Notes: generated from the letters alone by a model not told the origin. DNA of 64,000 nt from an uncultured Prevotella sp. (GCA_905236755.1 CAJOCR010000008.1:1-64000); one strand, 5' to 3'; shown: positions 1-9,660, counted from the first letter of the stretch. A program made the numbers and translations.

Positions 1-23
1 GGAATACGGCTCAGAATGAGCCT

Positions 24-89
24 ATAATGATATTGATGCTTGGGCTTTTAGAAAGCATGCTTTCCAAGCCCAAGCATCAATATCATTAT
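24..89. repeat. Long perfect hairpin (24-bp arms)
   Basis: Arms 24-47 and 66-89 are perfect reverse complements (24 bp). The spacer holds a second perfect 14-bp palindrome, GAAAGCATGCTTTC (51-64). As RNA this gives one very long stem. No T-run follows directly, so it is not a clear terminator; it may end the transcript of a gene left of the window or be a dispersed repeat. Confidence 0.8.
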
Positions 90-131
90 TCTCTTTCAGG
101 AAAAATCCATTCATACACTAGAAAATAAAGT

Positions 132-333
132 GCTGATGCACCAGTGCGCAATCGCGCAAAGGATATCAACCAAAATGTGAAATTGGTTGCGCAAGCGCAA
201 TTAATAATTATGGAATTAAAAATTCAAAATTGACAAATTTGTAATTAAAATAATTCGTAACTCGCAATTCTAAATTTGTAATTGCTAAATGGGTTGATAT
301 TTTTTGCGCTTATTCGCGCAATTGCGCATCAGC
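132..333. repeat. Cross-shaped nested inverted repeat A
   Basis: The outer stem is GCTGATGC (132-139) with GCATCAGC (326-333). Inside it on both sides lie GCGC-rich side hairpins (about 145-158 and 305-320). An inner stem ATATCAACC (163-171) with GGTTGATAT (292-300) follows. The apical part contains the hairpin TTGCGCAAGCGCAA and AT-rich 7-bp repeats of the AATTCAA kind (about 212-288). The layout of outer stem, two opposed side hairpins and inner stem is the same as in the next element. Function unknown. Confidence 0.6.
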
Positions 334-347
334 GCCTAATTTTCTTA

Positions 348-458
348 AAAGACGAAGGCTTTAGCCTGATGAGTTTATGTTATAGGCTGTTGAAAACTTG
401 TTTTCATAAAGGCTGAAACATAAATTCATCATAAGAGCAGAATGCTCTTTTCGTCTTT
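348..458. repeat. Cross-shaped nested inverted repeat B
   Basis: The outer stem is AAAGACGA (348-355) with TCGTCTTT (451-458). Two side hairpins face each other: AGGCTTTAGCCT (356-367) and AAGAGCAGAATGCTCTT (433-449). The inner stem 368-381/417-430 is 14 bp with one G-T pair. The apical loop holds a small GAAAACTTGTTTTC hairpin (392-405). It could fold as a four-way junction in RNA or as a cruciform in DNA. No gene is seen in 1-636. Confidence 0.65.
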
Positions 459-577
459 ATTTTCTTTTATATTAAGAGAAAAACACAGAGTATATTCACT
501 TGCGAAAATTCAGTTAAAATTACTATCAATTATCGCATGGGCTAATTGACACAAAAAAAAGCCTACAAGCAAAAAAC

Positions 578-608
578 TTGCACAGCTGAGACTATATTAG
601 TATTTTTG
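578..608 (+). promoter_or_regulatory. Bacteroidota-type promoter for the DUF4838 gene
   Basis: TTG (578-580), 20 bp, then TATTTTTG (601-608) matches the TTTG / TAnnTTTG promoter of Bacteroidota. It lies 28 bp before the ATG at 637. Confidence 0.7.
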
Positions 609-636
609 CGGAGAAAACAAGTAAGCCTAAATCAAC

Positions 637-2826
637 ATGAGACGAATATTATCAACTATTTTCGCTACGCTCATGCTCTCCTCGTTGACAGCATCGGCAC
701 AAATTAATCTCGTTAAGAACGGGAAAGCAAAGACACGTATTGTCTGTACCGACAATAACGATACAAACCAGCAGGCAGCCAATCTGCTCAATCACTTCTT
801 AGAACTTATATCAGGCACAAAACTTCCAATTGTGCAAGGCACGCCTACCTACAAAAACGCCATCATTCTTGGCGAACAAACAACAAAAGCCAGTCACGAC
901 GGCTTTGAGTTCGCAACCGACAACGGCTCACTACACATCAAGAATGGCGGACACAAAGGCACGATATACGGCATAGTAACCCTTCTTGAGAAATATCTTG
1001 GCGTAAACTATTGGGCAAACAGCAGCTACACCCTGCATAAGCAAAACAACATCACACTTCCTATAATAAACTATGCAGAGTCACCTGCTTTCAGATATCG
1101 CCAGACATTCAGTTATGGTAACGACGACCCTATATACAAATTGTGGTTCCGTCTTGATGAACCAAACGAAGTGTTCATTAATAATATGTGGGTACATACA
1201 TTCAACCAGATTCTGCCTGCCAACCGATTCGGCAAAGCTCACCCAGAATGGTACTCGTTCATCAATGGAAAGCGCCAGCCAGGCGACCATAGCCAATGGT
1301 GCCTAACCAACCCAGAAGTTTTCGAGGCTGCCTGTCAGCAGCTCGACTCTATCTTCAAAGCAAACCCAGAACTGAAGATGATTTCCATCAGTCAGAACGA
1401 CGGTAACAACACCAACTGCCAATGTCCAGAATGTAAAGCCGTTGACGAATACGAAGGTTCGCCTTCAGGAAACATTATCCGTTTCCTCAACAAACTCGCC
1501 ACCCACTATCCTGACAAGGAATTCTCTACCCTTGCCTATCTGTACAGCATGAACCCGCCCCTTCATGTAAAGCCTCTGCCTAACGTAAATATCATGCTTT
1601 GCAATATTGACTGCAAGCGAGAAGTACCACTTACCGACAATGAGTCAGGCAAATGGTTCACTAAAGCACTTGAAGGTTGGGGACGCATCTCCGACAATAT
1701 CTTTGTATGGGATTACGGAATCAACTTCGACAATACCGTTTCCCCCTTCCCTAACTTCCATATTCTAAAGAAAAACCTGCAGCTTTTCAAGAAGAATCAC
1801 GCCACAATGATTTTCGAACAGGTAAACGGACATCGCGGAGTTGACTTCTCTGAAATGCGCGCCTATATGCTTGGCAAACTAATGTGGAATCCCAACATGG
1901 ACAGCGATTCTCTCATGCAAACCTTCCTACACGGATACTATGGAGCAGCCGCCCCATATCTCTATCAATACCATAAGATTATGGAAGGCGCACTTCTTGC
2001 AAGCAACGTTCCACTATGGATTTACGACTCACCCATCAGCCATAAAGACGGAATGCTGAACAAACATCTTCTGAAAACATACAACGAACTATTCGACAAG
2101 GCAGAAGAAGCAGTAAGCAACGACACCACTCTTTTAAAACGAGTACACATGTCTCGCCTACCGCTACAATATTCCGAACTCGAAATTGCACGAACAGAAG
2201 TAACCGACAACAAAGCCGATATTGTCAAAAAGCTCAGCCTATTCGAACAAAAAACAAAAGAATACAATATTCCTTCGCTCAACGAACGAGAGAACCGTCC
2301 TGCCGATTATTGTAAGCTTTATCGTCAGCGTTTCTTGCCTACAACAGAAACAAACAAAGCAGCCGGTGCAAAAGTCATCTGGAGCATAAAGCCAGCAGAA
2401 CGCTACCAGACTATTGCCGACAAAGCGCTCACAGACGGACTTTATGGCGGAACCACCTATGTAGAAAGCTGGGTTGGCTGGAATGGCGAAGATGCCGACT
2501 TCATTCTTGACCTCGGAACAATTAAGGAAATAAGCAGCATCTCTATAGACTTCCTTCATCAGCTTGGTGCTTGGATTCTACTTCCAAAGGGAGGCTACTA
2601 CGCCACATCACTTGACGGCAAGAAATATGAACCATTTGGAAAATATGAGTTTGCTGAAGACCGCGACCTCTCGGTAAAATTCGTCAAAGGTAAGGTTTCC
2701 ACAAGCAAACCTGTAAAAGCTCGCTACATAAAAGTTCATGTAAACACCCTTGGCAACTGTCCTTCATGGCACTATGGCGTGGGCTATCCAGCCTGGTTCT
2801 TTATGGACGAGATTGTGGTGTTATAA
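637..2826 (+). CDS. Secreted DUF4838-type glycoside hydrolase-like protein
   Basis: This 729-residue protein starts with a clear signal peptide cut near SASAQ (residue 22). The N-terminal part (to about 130) looks like the alpha/beta domain that precedes the barrel in GH20/GH67-type enzymes. The middle (about 150-470) matches the DUF4838 type, with the Cys pattern QCPECKAVDEY and the stretch YSMNPP. The last about 120 residues (WVGWNGEDADFILDLG onward) resemble a discoidin/F5-F8 carbohydrate-binding domain. DUF4838 proteins are assumed to act on glycans in the periplasm or at the surface, but no activity can be assigned here. It has its own promoter and stands 732 bp before the SusC/SusD genes, so it may be part of the same glycan locus. 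Confidence 0.75.
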   Translation: MRRILSTIFATLMLSSLTASAQINLVKNGKAKTRIVCTDNNDTNQQAANLLNHFLELISGTKLPIVQGTPTYKNAIILGEQTTKASHDGFEFATDNGSLHIKNGGHKGTIYGIVTLLEKYLGVNYWANSSYTLHKQNNITLPIINYAESPAFRYRQTFSYGNDDPIYKLWFRLDEPNEVFINNMWVHTFNQILPANRFGKAHPEWYSFINGKRQPGDHSQWCLTNPEVFEAACQQLDSIFKANPELKMISISQNDGNNTNCQCPECKAVDEYEGSPSGNIIRFLNKLATHYPDKEFSTLAYLYSMNPPLHVKPLPNVNIMLCNIDCKREVPLTDNESGKWFTKALEGWGRISDNIFVWDYGINFDNTVSPFPNFHILKKNLQLFKKNHATMIFEQVNGHRGVDFSEMRAYMLGKLMWNPNMDSDSLMQTFLHGYYGAAAPYLYQYHKIMEGALLASNVPLWIYDSPISHKDGMLNKHLLKTYNELFDKAEEAVSNDTTLLKRVHMSRLPLQYSELEIARTEVTDNKADIVKKLSLFEQKTKEYNIPSLNERENRPADYCKLYRQRFLPTTETNKAAGAKVIWSIKPAERYQTIADKALTDGLYGGTTYVESWVGWNGEDADFILDLGTIKEISSISIDFLHQLGAWILLPKGGYYATSLDGKKYEPFGKYEFAEDRDLSVKFVKGKVSTSKPVKARYIKVHVNTLGNCPSWHYGVGYPAWFFMDEIVVL

Positions 2827-2902
2827 CCTCATCACGATATGCGCTATGCAAAACGGTTCCATCTTTACTTCCTTCGCCTTTATATTTCCGCCAGTTTCTT
2901 CT

Positions 2903-2922
2903 CCCTCTCCCTTTGGAGAGGG
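2903..2922. repeat. CT-rich hairpin
   Basis: CCCTCTCC (2903-2910) and GGAGAGGG (2915-2922) form an 8-bp stem with a CTTT loop, followed by GCTGGGGAGAGGC. It sits in the 732-bp gap after the DUF4838 gene and could form the end of that transcript, though no T-run follows. Rest of the gap: tandem repeat 2956-3010, a minus-strand promoter near 3114-3143, a weak hairpin near 3184-3214 and the susC1 promoter. No coding region was seen. Confidence 0.45.
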
Positions 2923-2955
2923 CTGGGGAGAGGCTTCTTCTTTCCTCCCTTATTC

Positions 2956-3010
2956 CTCTAACCGTTCTCTAACCTTTCTCTAATCGTTCTCTAACGATTC
3001 TCTAATTTTT
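2956..3010. repeat. Five 11-bp tandem units, CTCTAA core
   Basis: Five direct units of exactly 11 bp (starts 2956, 2967, 2978, 2989, 3000) each begin CTCTAA and differ in the last five bases. A reverse copy of the core (GGTTAGAG) follows at once. Related 11-bp arrays occur at 14857-14889 and 29364-29407. Confidence 0.75.
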
Positions 3011-3113
3011 GGTTAGAGCCGGGTTATTGTTACCTTAGCCCTTAGCGTTACCTTAGAGGAAGGTTATAGAAAGAGCCTTATCACGCATGTGTAATTCATC
3101 GAATTTAACAACA

Positions 3114-3143
3114 CAAAGATAGCACTTTTTTTGAAACAACAAA
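3114..3143 (-). promoter_or_regulatory. Orphan minus-strand promoter
   Basis: On the minus strand, TTTG (3143-3140), 18 bp, TATCTTTG (3121-3114) fits the Bacteroidota promoter. No minus-strand gene lies downstream; the next feature is the 3' end of the plus-strand DUF4838 gene. It may drive a small or antisense RNA crossing the 11-bp repeats and the CT-rich hairpin. Confidence 0.4.
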
Positions 3144-3348
3144 ACGTTTCTATACGTTCGCATACAATTCTGTTGAGTAAAAACTCCAAACTTGCTTTAA
3201 CAAGACTTGGAGCGATAGATTATAATGAATGCTTGTAAAGATTAGACTTTTGCCTATATGTCTGCATACAAAGAAAGATAGGATATATCGTTTAAACTAA
3301 ATTAACACATTAATTAGTAATTTTTGTTCTTTTATGTGAAATTTATAT

Positions 3349-3356
3349 TATATTTG
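3349..3356 (+). promoter_or_regulatory. Promoter -7 element of susC1
   Basis: TATATTTG fits the -7 consensus. A TTTTTG run ends at 3326, 22 bp upstream, slightly longer than usual. The leader to the ATG at 3559 is about 190 nt. It ends with TATCTAAC (3523-3530) and GAATCCTTAA (3539-3548), both repeated before susC2. Confidence 0.6.
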
Positions 3357-3558
3357 CAACCGAATAGTATAACCAAATTTAAAAGGCCACCTCAAAAAAC
3401 AAAACCATGTGTAAACATGAGTTAACTGTTTAATACCGATAATACCCACATATAGATAGAGTCAACTATTAACAGTTTGTTCTTTTGCAGAGAAGCCTAA
3501 AATAAAATGAATTCAGTTTTTTTATCTAACTAATAATAGAATCCTTAATTTAAAGAAC

Positions 3559-6500
3559 ATGAGACAGAAAGAAACCTTTTCTTGGCTCACAAGAGCTTGC
3601 ATGACGCTGTTATTGGCATTCTTTGCCATAAGCATCTATGCACAGAACGTAACCGTAAAGGGTTCCGTAAAGGATCAACTTGGTGAACCTATTGTTGGCG
3701 GTACCGTAATGGTAAAAGGTGCTAACAAGGGTACTATTACCGATATTGATGGTAAGTACTCTATTGAATGTGCTCCAAACGCAACACTCACCTATTCATA
3801 TATAGGCTATGTTGCTGTTGAGGAGAAAGTTAACAACCGTACAACTATCAACGTACAACTAAAAGAAGAGTCAACAAGCCTCAACGAAGTTGTTGTAACT
3901 GCTTTAGGTATGAAGCGTGACCAGAAAGCTCTGGGGTATGCTGTTACCGAACTTAAGGGCGACGAACTTGATGGAAACCTCATCAACCCTGTTTTGGCTT
4001 TGCAAGGTAAGGTCGCTGGTGTAGAAATCAACTCTTCAGACGGTGGTATGTTCGGTGCATCTAAGATCTTGATTCGTGGTGCTTCTACCCTTAACAAGAA
4101 CAACCAGCCTATCTATGTTGTTGATGGTGTCATCCTTGACAACGGTGTTGTCGAAAACGATGCAGACTGGGCTTCTGGTGCACAGAACTATGGTAACGAG
4201 TTGAAAAACTTGAACCCTGACGATTTCGAGTCAGTATCAGTACTGAAAGGTGCTGCCGCTACAGCTCTATACGGTTCACGTGGTTTGAACGGTGCTATCG
4301 TCATCACCACCAAGAGCGGTAAGGGCAAGAAAGGTCTTGGTATTGAGTTCAGCCAGACATTTGGTTTTGACAAGGTAACAAGCCAGCCAGATCTTCAGAA
4401 TGAATATGCAGAGAGCTTCTTCTACTGCTCATCTCCAAACAGTCCTTTCAATGTAAACGACCTGTATTGGACAAACGAACAGGGGTATGCTTCATACAAG
4501 GTGCTCAGCAGTTATAATGAGATGGGAACTGCCTTTGGACCTTCTTTCGAATATATACGTCAACATGCAAAGGACGGAAAGATTGAGATGTATGATGGAC
4601 AGCTATATGACGCTCAACCTTACAAGAACAACTTCAAGGATGCCTACGACACAGGCTTCAACACAAATACTAACGTTGCAATCTCAGGAGGTAACGATCG
4701 CACAAGCTTCTACACCTCACTCTCTTATCGTTACAACAATGGTACATTGCCTAACAACGATTTCCGCCGTTTCAGTTTCCTTGCTAAAGCAAGTCATAAA
4801 CTCACAAACAACGTTGAAATTGAGGCAAGCATGACATACGCAACCTCAAAGCCACGTAATGCTCAGCCAAACATTGGCGAGAACTTCGTGAATGGTACAT
4901 GGGATCGTATGTATGACGCTAAATACTACAGAGACAAATATAAAGGCGTTCATGGCGGTCTTGCTCAAACACAATATGGTGATGAGTGGGGATTTGTTAT
5001 TGGTCGTGGTACATGGTGGAGCATCTGGGAAAACGAATACTACCAGAAGGAAACCGTATTCCGTCCAAGTCTTAAGCTCACATGGCAGCTCACTCCATGG
5101 TTAAAGTGGATTACAGAAGGCAACTACAACTACTACTTCGTACAAGGCGAAGGTAAATATCCTGGTTCAGGCTACTACAACCAAGGTGGTTCATACTCAA
5201 CATCTCAGTCTCGTAAAGAGCAAAAGAACTTTAACACCAACCTCATGGTTGACAAGCAGATAAACGAAGACTGGCGAGTAAACGGCTTCCTGCGCTACGA
5301 ATACTTCAACGCTTACCGTGCAGGCATGAGCGCAAATACAAAGGGCGACTTCATTGTTCCTAACCAGTATTTCCTCGCTAATGGTTCAGATGGATATGAG
5401 GCAAGTGCTGCAGTTTCAGGCACAAAGACCATCCACTCTATTGCAGCACAGGTAGGCGCAAGTTGGAAAGATCAGGTATTCCTCGATGTAACAGGTCGTA
5501 ACGACTGGTCATCATCACTGGTTTACGCCGATGGTCATGGTAACTACTCATACTTCTATCCATCAGTAAGTGCATCATGGTTGATTACTAACACCTTCCG
5601 CGAGACACTTCCTACATGGTTGAGTTTCTGGAAGATTCGTGGTTCTTATGCACAGGTAGGTAACGACTGCGATGCTTACTATATCAACACAGCATACGGT
5701 TTGGAGAGCTACACCAACAACTTTGGTAAGAGCTATTCTACCACCCTGCCAGAAACAACATACAGCAAGGACTTGAAACCAGAGCGTAAGAAGTCATGGG
5801 AATTTGGTACCGACATCCGCTTCTTGAACAACCGCATCGGTATCGACTTCACTTACTATAAGGAGAACACTACCAACCAGATTATGCAGGTTTCTATTCC
5901 TGAAGAATCAGGTTACAAGAAAGCCCTCATCAACGCTGGTAACATCCAGAACTCAGGTATTGAGTTGGCTTTGAACACCACCCCAATAGCTACAAAGGAT
6001 TGGCAGTGGGATTTGAACTTCACATACACAAAGAACAATTCAAAGATTGTTGAGCTTTCTGATCTCTGTGCCGACTATATCACACTTGCCGGTGACCCTG
6101 CATACGGAAACTTCCGTATCGGTGCCGTTGCAAAGGTAGGTGGTACTTATGGTATGCTGATGTCAGATTCGCAGGCAAAGAGAGATGAAGAATCAGGATT
6201 ACCAGTTCTCAGTATGGCATACTACAACGCAGGCTATCACACACCTTACATTCCACGTGCAGGTAAGGTTGAAGAAGTAGGCAACTCTGTTCCCGACTTC
6301 CTCGGTTCTATCAACACAAGCCTACGTTACAAGAACTGGACTCTTAGTGCAAGCTTCGATGCACGCTTCGGTGGTAAAGTTGCTTCATACAACTCTCGCT
6401 ACGGTACAGCTTATGGCTACACCAAGACTTCTCTTGCTGGTCGTGGCACCAACAACGGTGGTATAACCTACAAATCTGGCTTTGACGGCGTTACCTATGA

Positions 6501-6963
6501 CGACGGTATCATCCCAGAAGGTATAGTAACTAAGGGTGCTCAGATTCTTCAGCCTGACGGCACAATGTACACAGTTGGTACAGGTCAGTATAGCTCAGGT
6601 GAAACCTACGAGGAACTCGTCAAGGGTGGTCATGCAGAATATGTTCATGCTGGTGGATGGCACTACTTCACTAATTCTTGGGGACAGGGTGTTATCAACG
6701 ACAACTGGTTCGTAACTCTTAACTACATTGCATTCCGTGACTTATCATTGAGCTACGCATTTGATTCTAACATCGCAAGCAAGATTGGCTGTCGCCGTCT
6801 GGCACTCAGCGCTCAGGCACACAACCTTGGCTATCTGTTGAACTCAATGCCTAACCACGAGAACCCAGAAGCTATTGCCGGAACAACAACAGCCGAGTTC
6901 CGTCAGCGTCAGTTCTCAGGCATTACAACAAGCTTTACTTTCACTATAAAAGCTACATTCTAA
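3559..6963 (+). CDS. SusC-like TonB-dependent outer-membrane transporter 1
   Basis: This 1134-residue protein has a signal peptide ending near IYAQ (residue 29). A carboxypeptidase-regulatory-like beta-sandwich follows (about 30-112), then a TonB-box-like SLNEVVVTALG and a plug domain (about 115-230, with the IYVVDG motif and the ALYGSRG..AIVITTKSG segment). The rest is a 22-strand beta-barrel ending in Phe (TFTIKATF). SusC proteins import oligosaccharides across the outer membrane using TonB energy and pair with a SusD lid, here the next gene 23 bp downstream. Enzymes nearby suggest N-glycan-type mannose/GlcNAc oligosaccharides as cargo; this is inference from context. Confidence 0.95.
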   Translation: MRQKETFSWLTRACMTLLLAFFAISIYAQNVTVKGSVKDQLGEPIVGGTVMVKGANKGTITDIDGKYSIECAPNATLTYSYIGYVAVEEKVNNRTTINVQLKEESTSLNEVVVTALGMKRDQKALGYAVTELKGDELDGNLINPVLALQGKVAGVEINSSDGGMFGASKILIRGASTLNKNNQPIYVVDGVILDNGVVENDADWASGAQNYGNELKNLNPDDFESVSVLKGAAATALYGSRGLNGAIVITTKSGKGKKGLGIEFSQTFGFDKVTSQPDLQNEYAESFFYCSSPNSPFNVNDLYWTNEQGYASYKVLSSYNEMGTAFGPSFEYIRQHAKDGKIEMYDGQLYDAQPYKNNFKDAYDTGFNTNTNVAISGGNDRTSFYTSLSYRYNNGTLPNNDFRRFSFLAKASHKLTNNVEIEASMTYATSKPRNAQPNIGENFVNGTWDRMYDAKYYRDKYKGVHGGLAQTQYGDEWGFVIGRGTWWSIWENEYYQKETVFRPSLKLTWQLTPWLKWITEGNYNYYFVQGEGKYPGSGYYNQGGSYSTSQSRKEQKNFNTNLMVDKQINEDWRVNGFLRYEYFNAYRAGMSANTKGDFIVPNQYFLANGSDGYEASAAVSGTKTIHSIAAQVGASWKDQVFLDVTGRNDWSSSLVYADGHGNYSYFYPSVSASWLITNTFRETLPTWLSFWKIRGSYAQVGNDCDAYYINTAYGLESYTNNFGKSYSTTLPETTYSKDLKPERKKSWEFGTDIRFLNNRIGIDFTYYKENTTNQIMQVSIPEESGYKKALINAGNIQNSGIELALNTTPIATKDWQWDLNFTYTKNNSKIVELSDLCADYITLAGDPAYGNFRIGAVAKVGGTYGMLMSDSQAKRDEESGLPVLSMAYYNAGYHTPYIPRAGKVEEVGNSVPDFLGSINTSLRYKNWTLSASFDARFGGKVASYNSRYGTAYGYTKTSLAGRGTNNGGITYKSGFDGVTYDDGIIPEGIVTKGAQILQPDGTMYTVGTGQYSSGETYEELVKGGHAEYVHAGGWHYFTNSWGQGVINDNWFVTLNYIAFRDLSLSYAFDSNIASKIGCRRLALSAQAHNLGYLLNSMPNHENPEAIAGTTTAEFRQRQFSGITTSFTFTIKATF

Positions 6964-6986
6964 ACTTATTATTAAAGAAGACTATT

Positions 6987-8933
6987 ATGAAAATAAATAA
7001 ATTTCTCATTGCAGGTGCTTTGACTTCATTACTGGCTCTTAACACTGCTTGTAAAGATGACTTTCAAGAGTTGAACCAGGATCCTGCCAACGTAACCAAA
7101 GACCTACCAGAAGGTCTGATGGCTGCAGCTATTAATGAGTTCCAGCCTAACGACTATCTTGTGTGGTTCTATAATGTGACTTATTTCACTCGCTGGAGTC
7201 AGATGGGTACACCTGGCGGTGGTTTTGCTGACGACTATACTGGTCAGGCGGAGTCAGGCGGTCAAGGCAAACAATACCTCAAAGTATTGAAATATCGCAA
7301 TAAGATCCAGAGTCATATCGCTAAGACAGGCGAAACACAAAACAATGGTTATCTTGCTGCAACAGGTATTATGACTATTTATCTCGGCATCTTTGATACA
7401 GATATGTATGGTTCTATTCCTTACACAGAAGCTTGCCAATATGACGAAACAGGAAACATAACTCCTAAGTATGAGACTGTTGAGGAACTCTACGACCTGT
7501 GGATAAAGGAACTTAACGAATACATTACCATGCTGCAAGGAAACGACTTGGCTGACGCCAGCCGTCAGGACGCAGCCTATGGATGCGACTGGACAAAGTG
7601 GGCTAAGCTTGCAAACTCTTTGAAGCTGAAGATTGCAGTTCGCTTGTATAACAACGATGCAACAAAGGCTTTGAACATAGCTAAGGAAGCTGCAGCAAAC
7701 TCTGCTGGTTTAATTACAGAAATGGCTGACGACTTCATGTTCTGCAAGGCAACAAACGTGAGCACCGGTAATCTTGACTATGAATATGGTACAGGTAACA
7801 GTCTGGCTACTGTTTATGGTACAGACAAGGTTATCAACTTCCTTCTTAAGAGCAAAGACCCACGTGTGCGTTTCATCTACACAAAGAATGGTTTTAACTC
7901 TAAGGTTGTTCAGAGTTTTATCGACAACGGCAAATTTGACAAGCTTCCTACTGCAGTGAAAGAAAATGTCGTTCTCGACACCAAAGGAAACTTCAAAGAA
8001 TGGGGCGGCATGGGAGAGCCTTGGGTACGCTACACAGCTCTACCTGTTACATACTCACCAAAGGCTTCTCACGATGCAGGAAAAATATCAGACGAGTATT
8101 ACGAAGAATATTTCAATCCTGGAACACGCTATCAGATAAGCATGGGCGACAAGCAAAAGAGCTACAGTCCATTCTCAACTTACACCAACGAGTTGCACCG
8201 TGGACGTATCGACTTCACCGTTCCTACTGCTATGACTGAAAAAGCTGACGGCAGCATTGACATGAACATCATTCAGGACACCGACGACAATCCATTATAT
8301 GTTATGTATATGGGTGCTGCCGAGGTGAACCTTTATATGGCAGAACTTTCTGTGCTTAGTGGCACCAATCTTGGCAACAAGAGCGCAGAAGAATGGTATA
8401 ACGCAGGTGTTCAGGCATCAGTTAGAGAATATGACAAGTTAGCAAAGGACAACAAGATTCCTTACTATGGCACAACCTACAACTATGACGAGAACGAAAA
8501 GGTTATCGACTTGCAGGCAGGAGAAATCGAGGCAATGATGGCTACCGACAACGTTAAGTTTGAAGGTACTAAGGAACAAAAGCTTGAGAAGATCTATCTG
8601 CAGCAGCTCATCAACTTCAGTGAGCAGTGCGACGACCAGTTCGTAACAGCCCGCCGTTCTGGTTATCCAAAGATAGGTTCTACCCTACTTCCTTTCGTTA
8701 AGTTTGAAAACATTGCACTTTCTGCTATTCCACGCCGTTTCGTTATCAGCGAGCCTTTGAAGACTGACCTTATGTATTCTATCAAGACAGCAGCCTACGA
8801 ACAGCAAGGCTTCACTCATCTTGGCACAAATAGTCAGGGAAGTGAGTTTAATGCCGGCAACGCTCCTTTGAACACAGAACGTTTGTGGCAGGACAAGAAC
8901 GCTCCGCAGTGGGGTTCAGGCTTTGCAAACTAA
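6987..8933 (+). CDS. SusD/RagB-like surface glycan-binding lipoprotein 1
   Basis: This 648-residue protein begins with a lipoprotein signal; the likely lipidated Cys is C22 (LNTAC). FQELNQDPANVT and the helical repeats typical of the SusD/RagB family follow, with KWAKLANSLKLKIAVRL in the middle and DDQFVTARRSGYP near the end. It would sit on the cell surface and cap the SusC1 barrel, binding the glycan before import. Its position directly after susC1 supports the pairing. It is longer than SusD2 (548 residues), with an extra stretch around residues 330-420. Confidence 0.93.
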   Translation: MKINKFLIAGALTSLLALNTACKDDFQELNQDPANVTKDLPEGLMAAAINEFQPNDYLVWFYNVTYFTRWSQMGTPGGGFADDYTGQAESGGQGKQYLKVLKYRNKIQSHIAKTGETQNNGYLAATGIMTIYLGIFDTDMYGSIPYTEACQYDETGNITPKYETVEELYDLWIKELNEYITMLQGNDLADASRQDAAYGCDWTKWAKLANSLKLKIAVRLYNNDATKALNIAKEAAANSAGLITEMADDFMFCKATNVSTGNLDYEYGTGNSLATVYGTDKVINFLLKSKDPRVRFIYTKNGFNSKVVQSFIDNGKFDKLPTAVKENVVLDTKGNFKEWGGMGEPWVRYTALPVTYSPKASHDAGKISDEYYEEYFNPGTRYQISMGDKQKSYSPFSTYTNELHRGRIDFTVPTAMTEKADGSIDMNIIQDTDDNPLYVMYMGAAEVNLYMAELSVLSGTNLGNKSAEEWYNAGVQASVREYDKLAKDNKIPYYGTTYNYDENEKVIDLQAGEIEAMMATDNVKFEGTKEQKLEKIYLQQLINFSEQCDDQFVTARRSGYPKIGSTLLPFVKFENIALSAIPRRFVISEPLKTDLMYSIKTAAYEQQGFTHLGTNSQGSEFNAGNAPLNTERLWQDKNAPQWGSGFAN

Positions 8934-8939
8934 TTAGTT

Positions 8940-9629
8940 ATGCGTAAGATATTCACACTAATATTTTTAACTCTCTGTACAATCGCTTTTGCTCAGCAGA
9001 AGCGATTGTATCTCTTCCCTGACTTTGTAAAGACAAAGATTGTCTATAAGGCAGGTGCCAAATTCATGATAATGGCAAACTATGATGCAGCCAACAAGAA
9101 GGTGATGTATTACCAGAATCAGGAACTCATGGAACTTGTGAGTCCAGAACTGGTAGATACTATCTTCTTCGACAATCAGAAATGGGTGTATCACAACAAA
9201 CAGTTCTGCCAGGTAGTGAAACGTGATAACCACGAGATTCTTATCGGCTGGAACATCACCAAGGTGCATGATGGATACGTGGGAGTTTATGGAATATCAC
9301 AGGTGCCATCACAGAGAGTAGAACTGGGCGACCATTTCGGTATGGGCGGTATTGCCGGTGCTGGCGGTGGAATGTATAATGGTTCCTTTGGTGTGAACGA
9401 CAAAAGCGGTGGACGCAACATGGATGTGTGGAGCAACAAGAACCATAACACCTATTACTTCACACGCAAAGGGAAGGAATGTAAGGTTAATAACTTAAAA
9501 AGCATTTATAAAGCATTCCCAGAACACACTGATAAAATCAAGGAATGTGTAGGTTCTAACAAGACTATTATGATGGAAGCTCGCCAGGCTTTAGCACTCA
9601 TAGATTTCTGTCTTAGCCTTGACAATTAA
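8940..9629 (+). CDS. Small secreted protein of unknown function in the Sus operon
   Basis: This 229-residue protein has a signal peptide cut near AFAQ (residue 19). The mature part contains a glycine-rich stretch (GMGGIAGAGGGMYNG, about 138-152), and the end is charged and helical (KTIMMEARQALALIDF). No family is recognised. The ATG lies 6 bp after the susD1 stop, so it is probably translated with SusC1/SusD1. A strong terminator follows at 9661. In such loci this position is often held by an extra surface glycan-binding protein, but no lipobox is seen, so a periplasmic place is more likely. Confidence 0.75.
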   Translation: MRKIFTLIFLTLCTIAFAQQKRLYLFPDFVKTKIVYKAGAKFMIMANYDAANKKVMYYQNQELMELVSPELVDTIFFDNQKWVYHNKQFCQVVKRDNHEILIGWNITKVHDGYVGVYGISQVPSQRVELGDHFGMGGIAGAGGGMYNGSFGVNDKSGGRNMDVWSNKNHNTYYFTRKGKECKVNNLKSIYKAFPEHTDKIKECVGSNKTIMMEARQALALIDFCLSLDN

Positions 9630-9660
9630 CATTCCATTACATCAGTAAATGTAGGACAAT

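Noticed and set aside
3407..3433. Short leader peptide (8 codons) before susC1
   Set aside because: No ribosome site and no regulatory codons; the susC2 leader has no counterpart.
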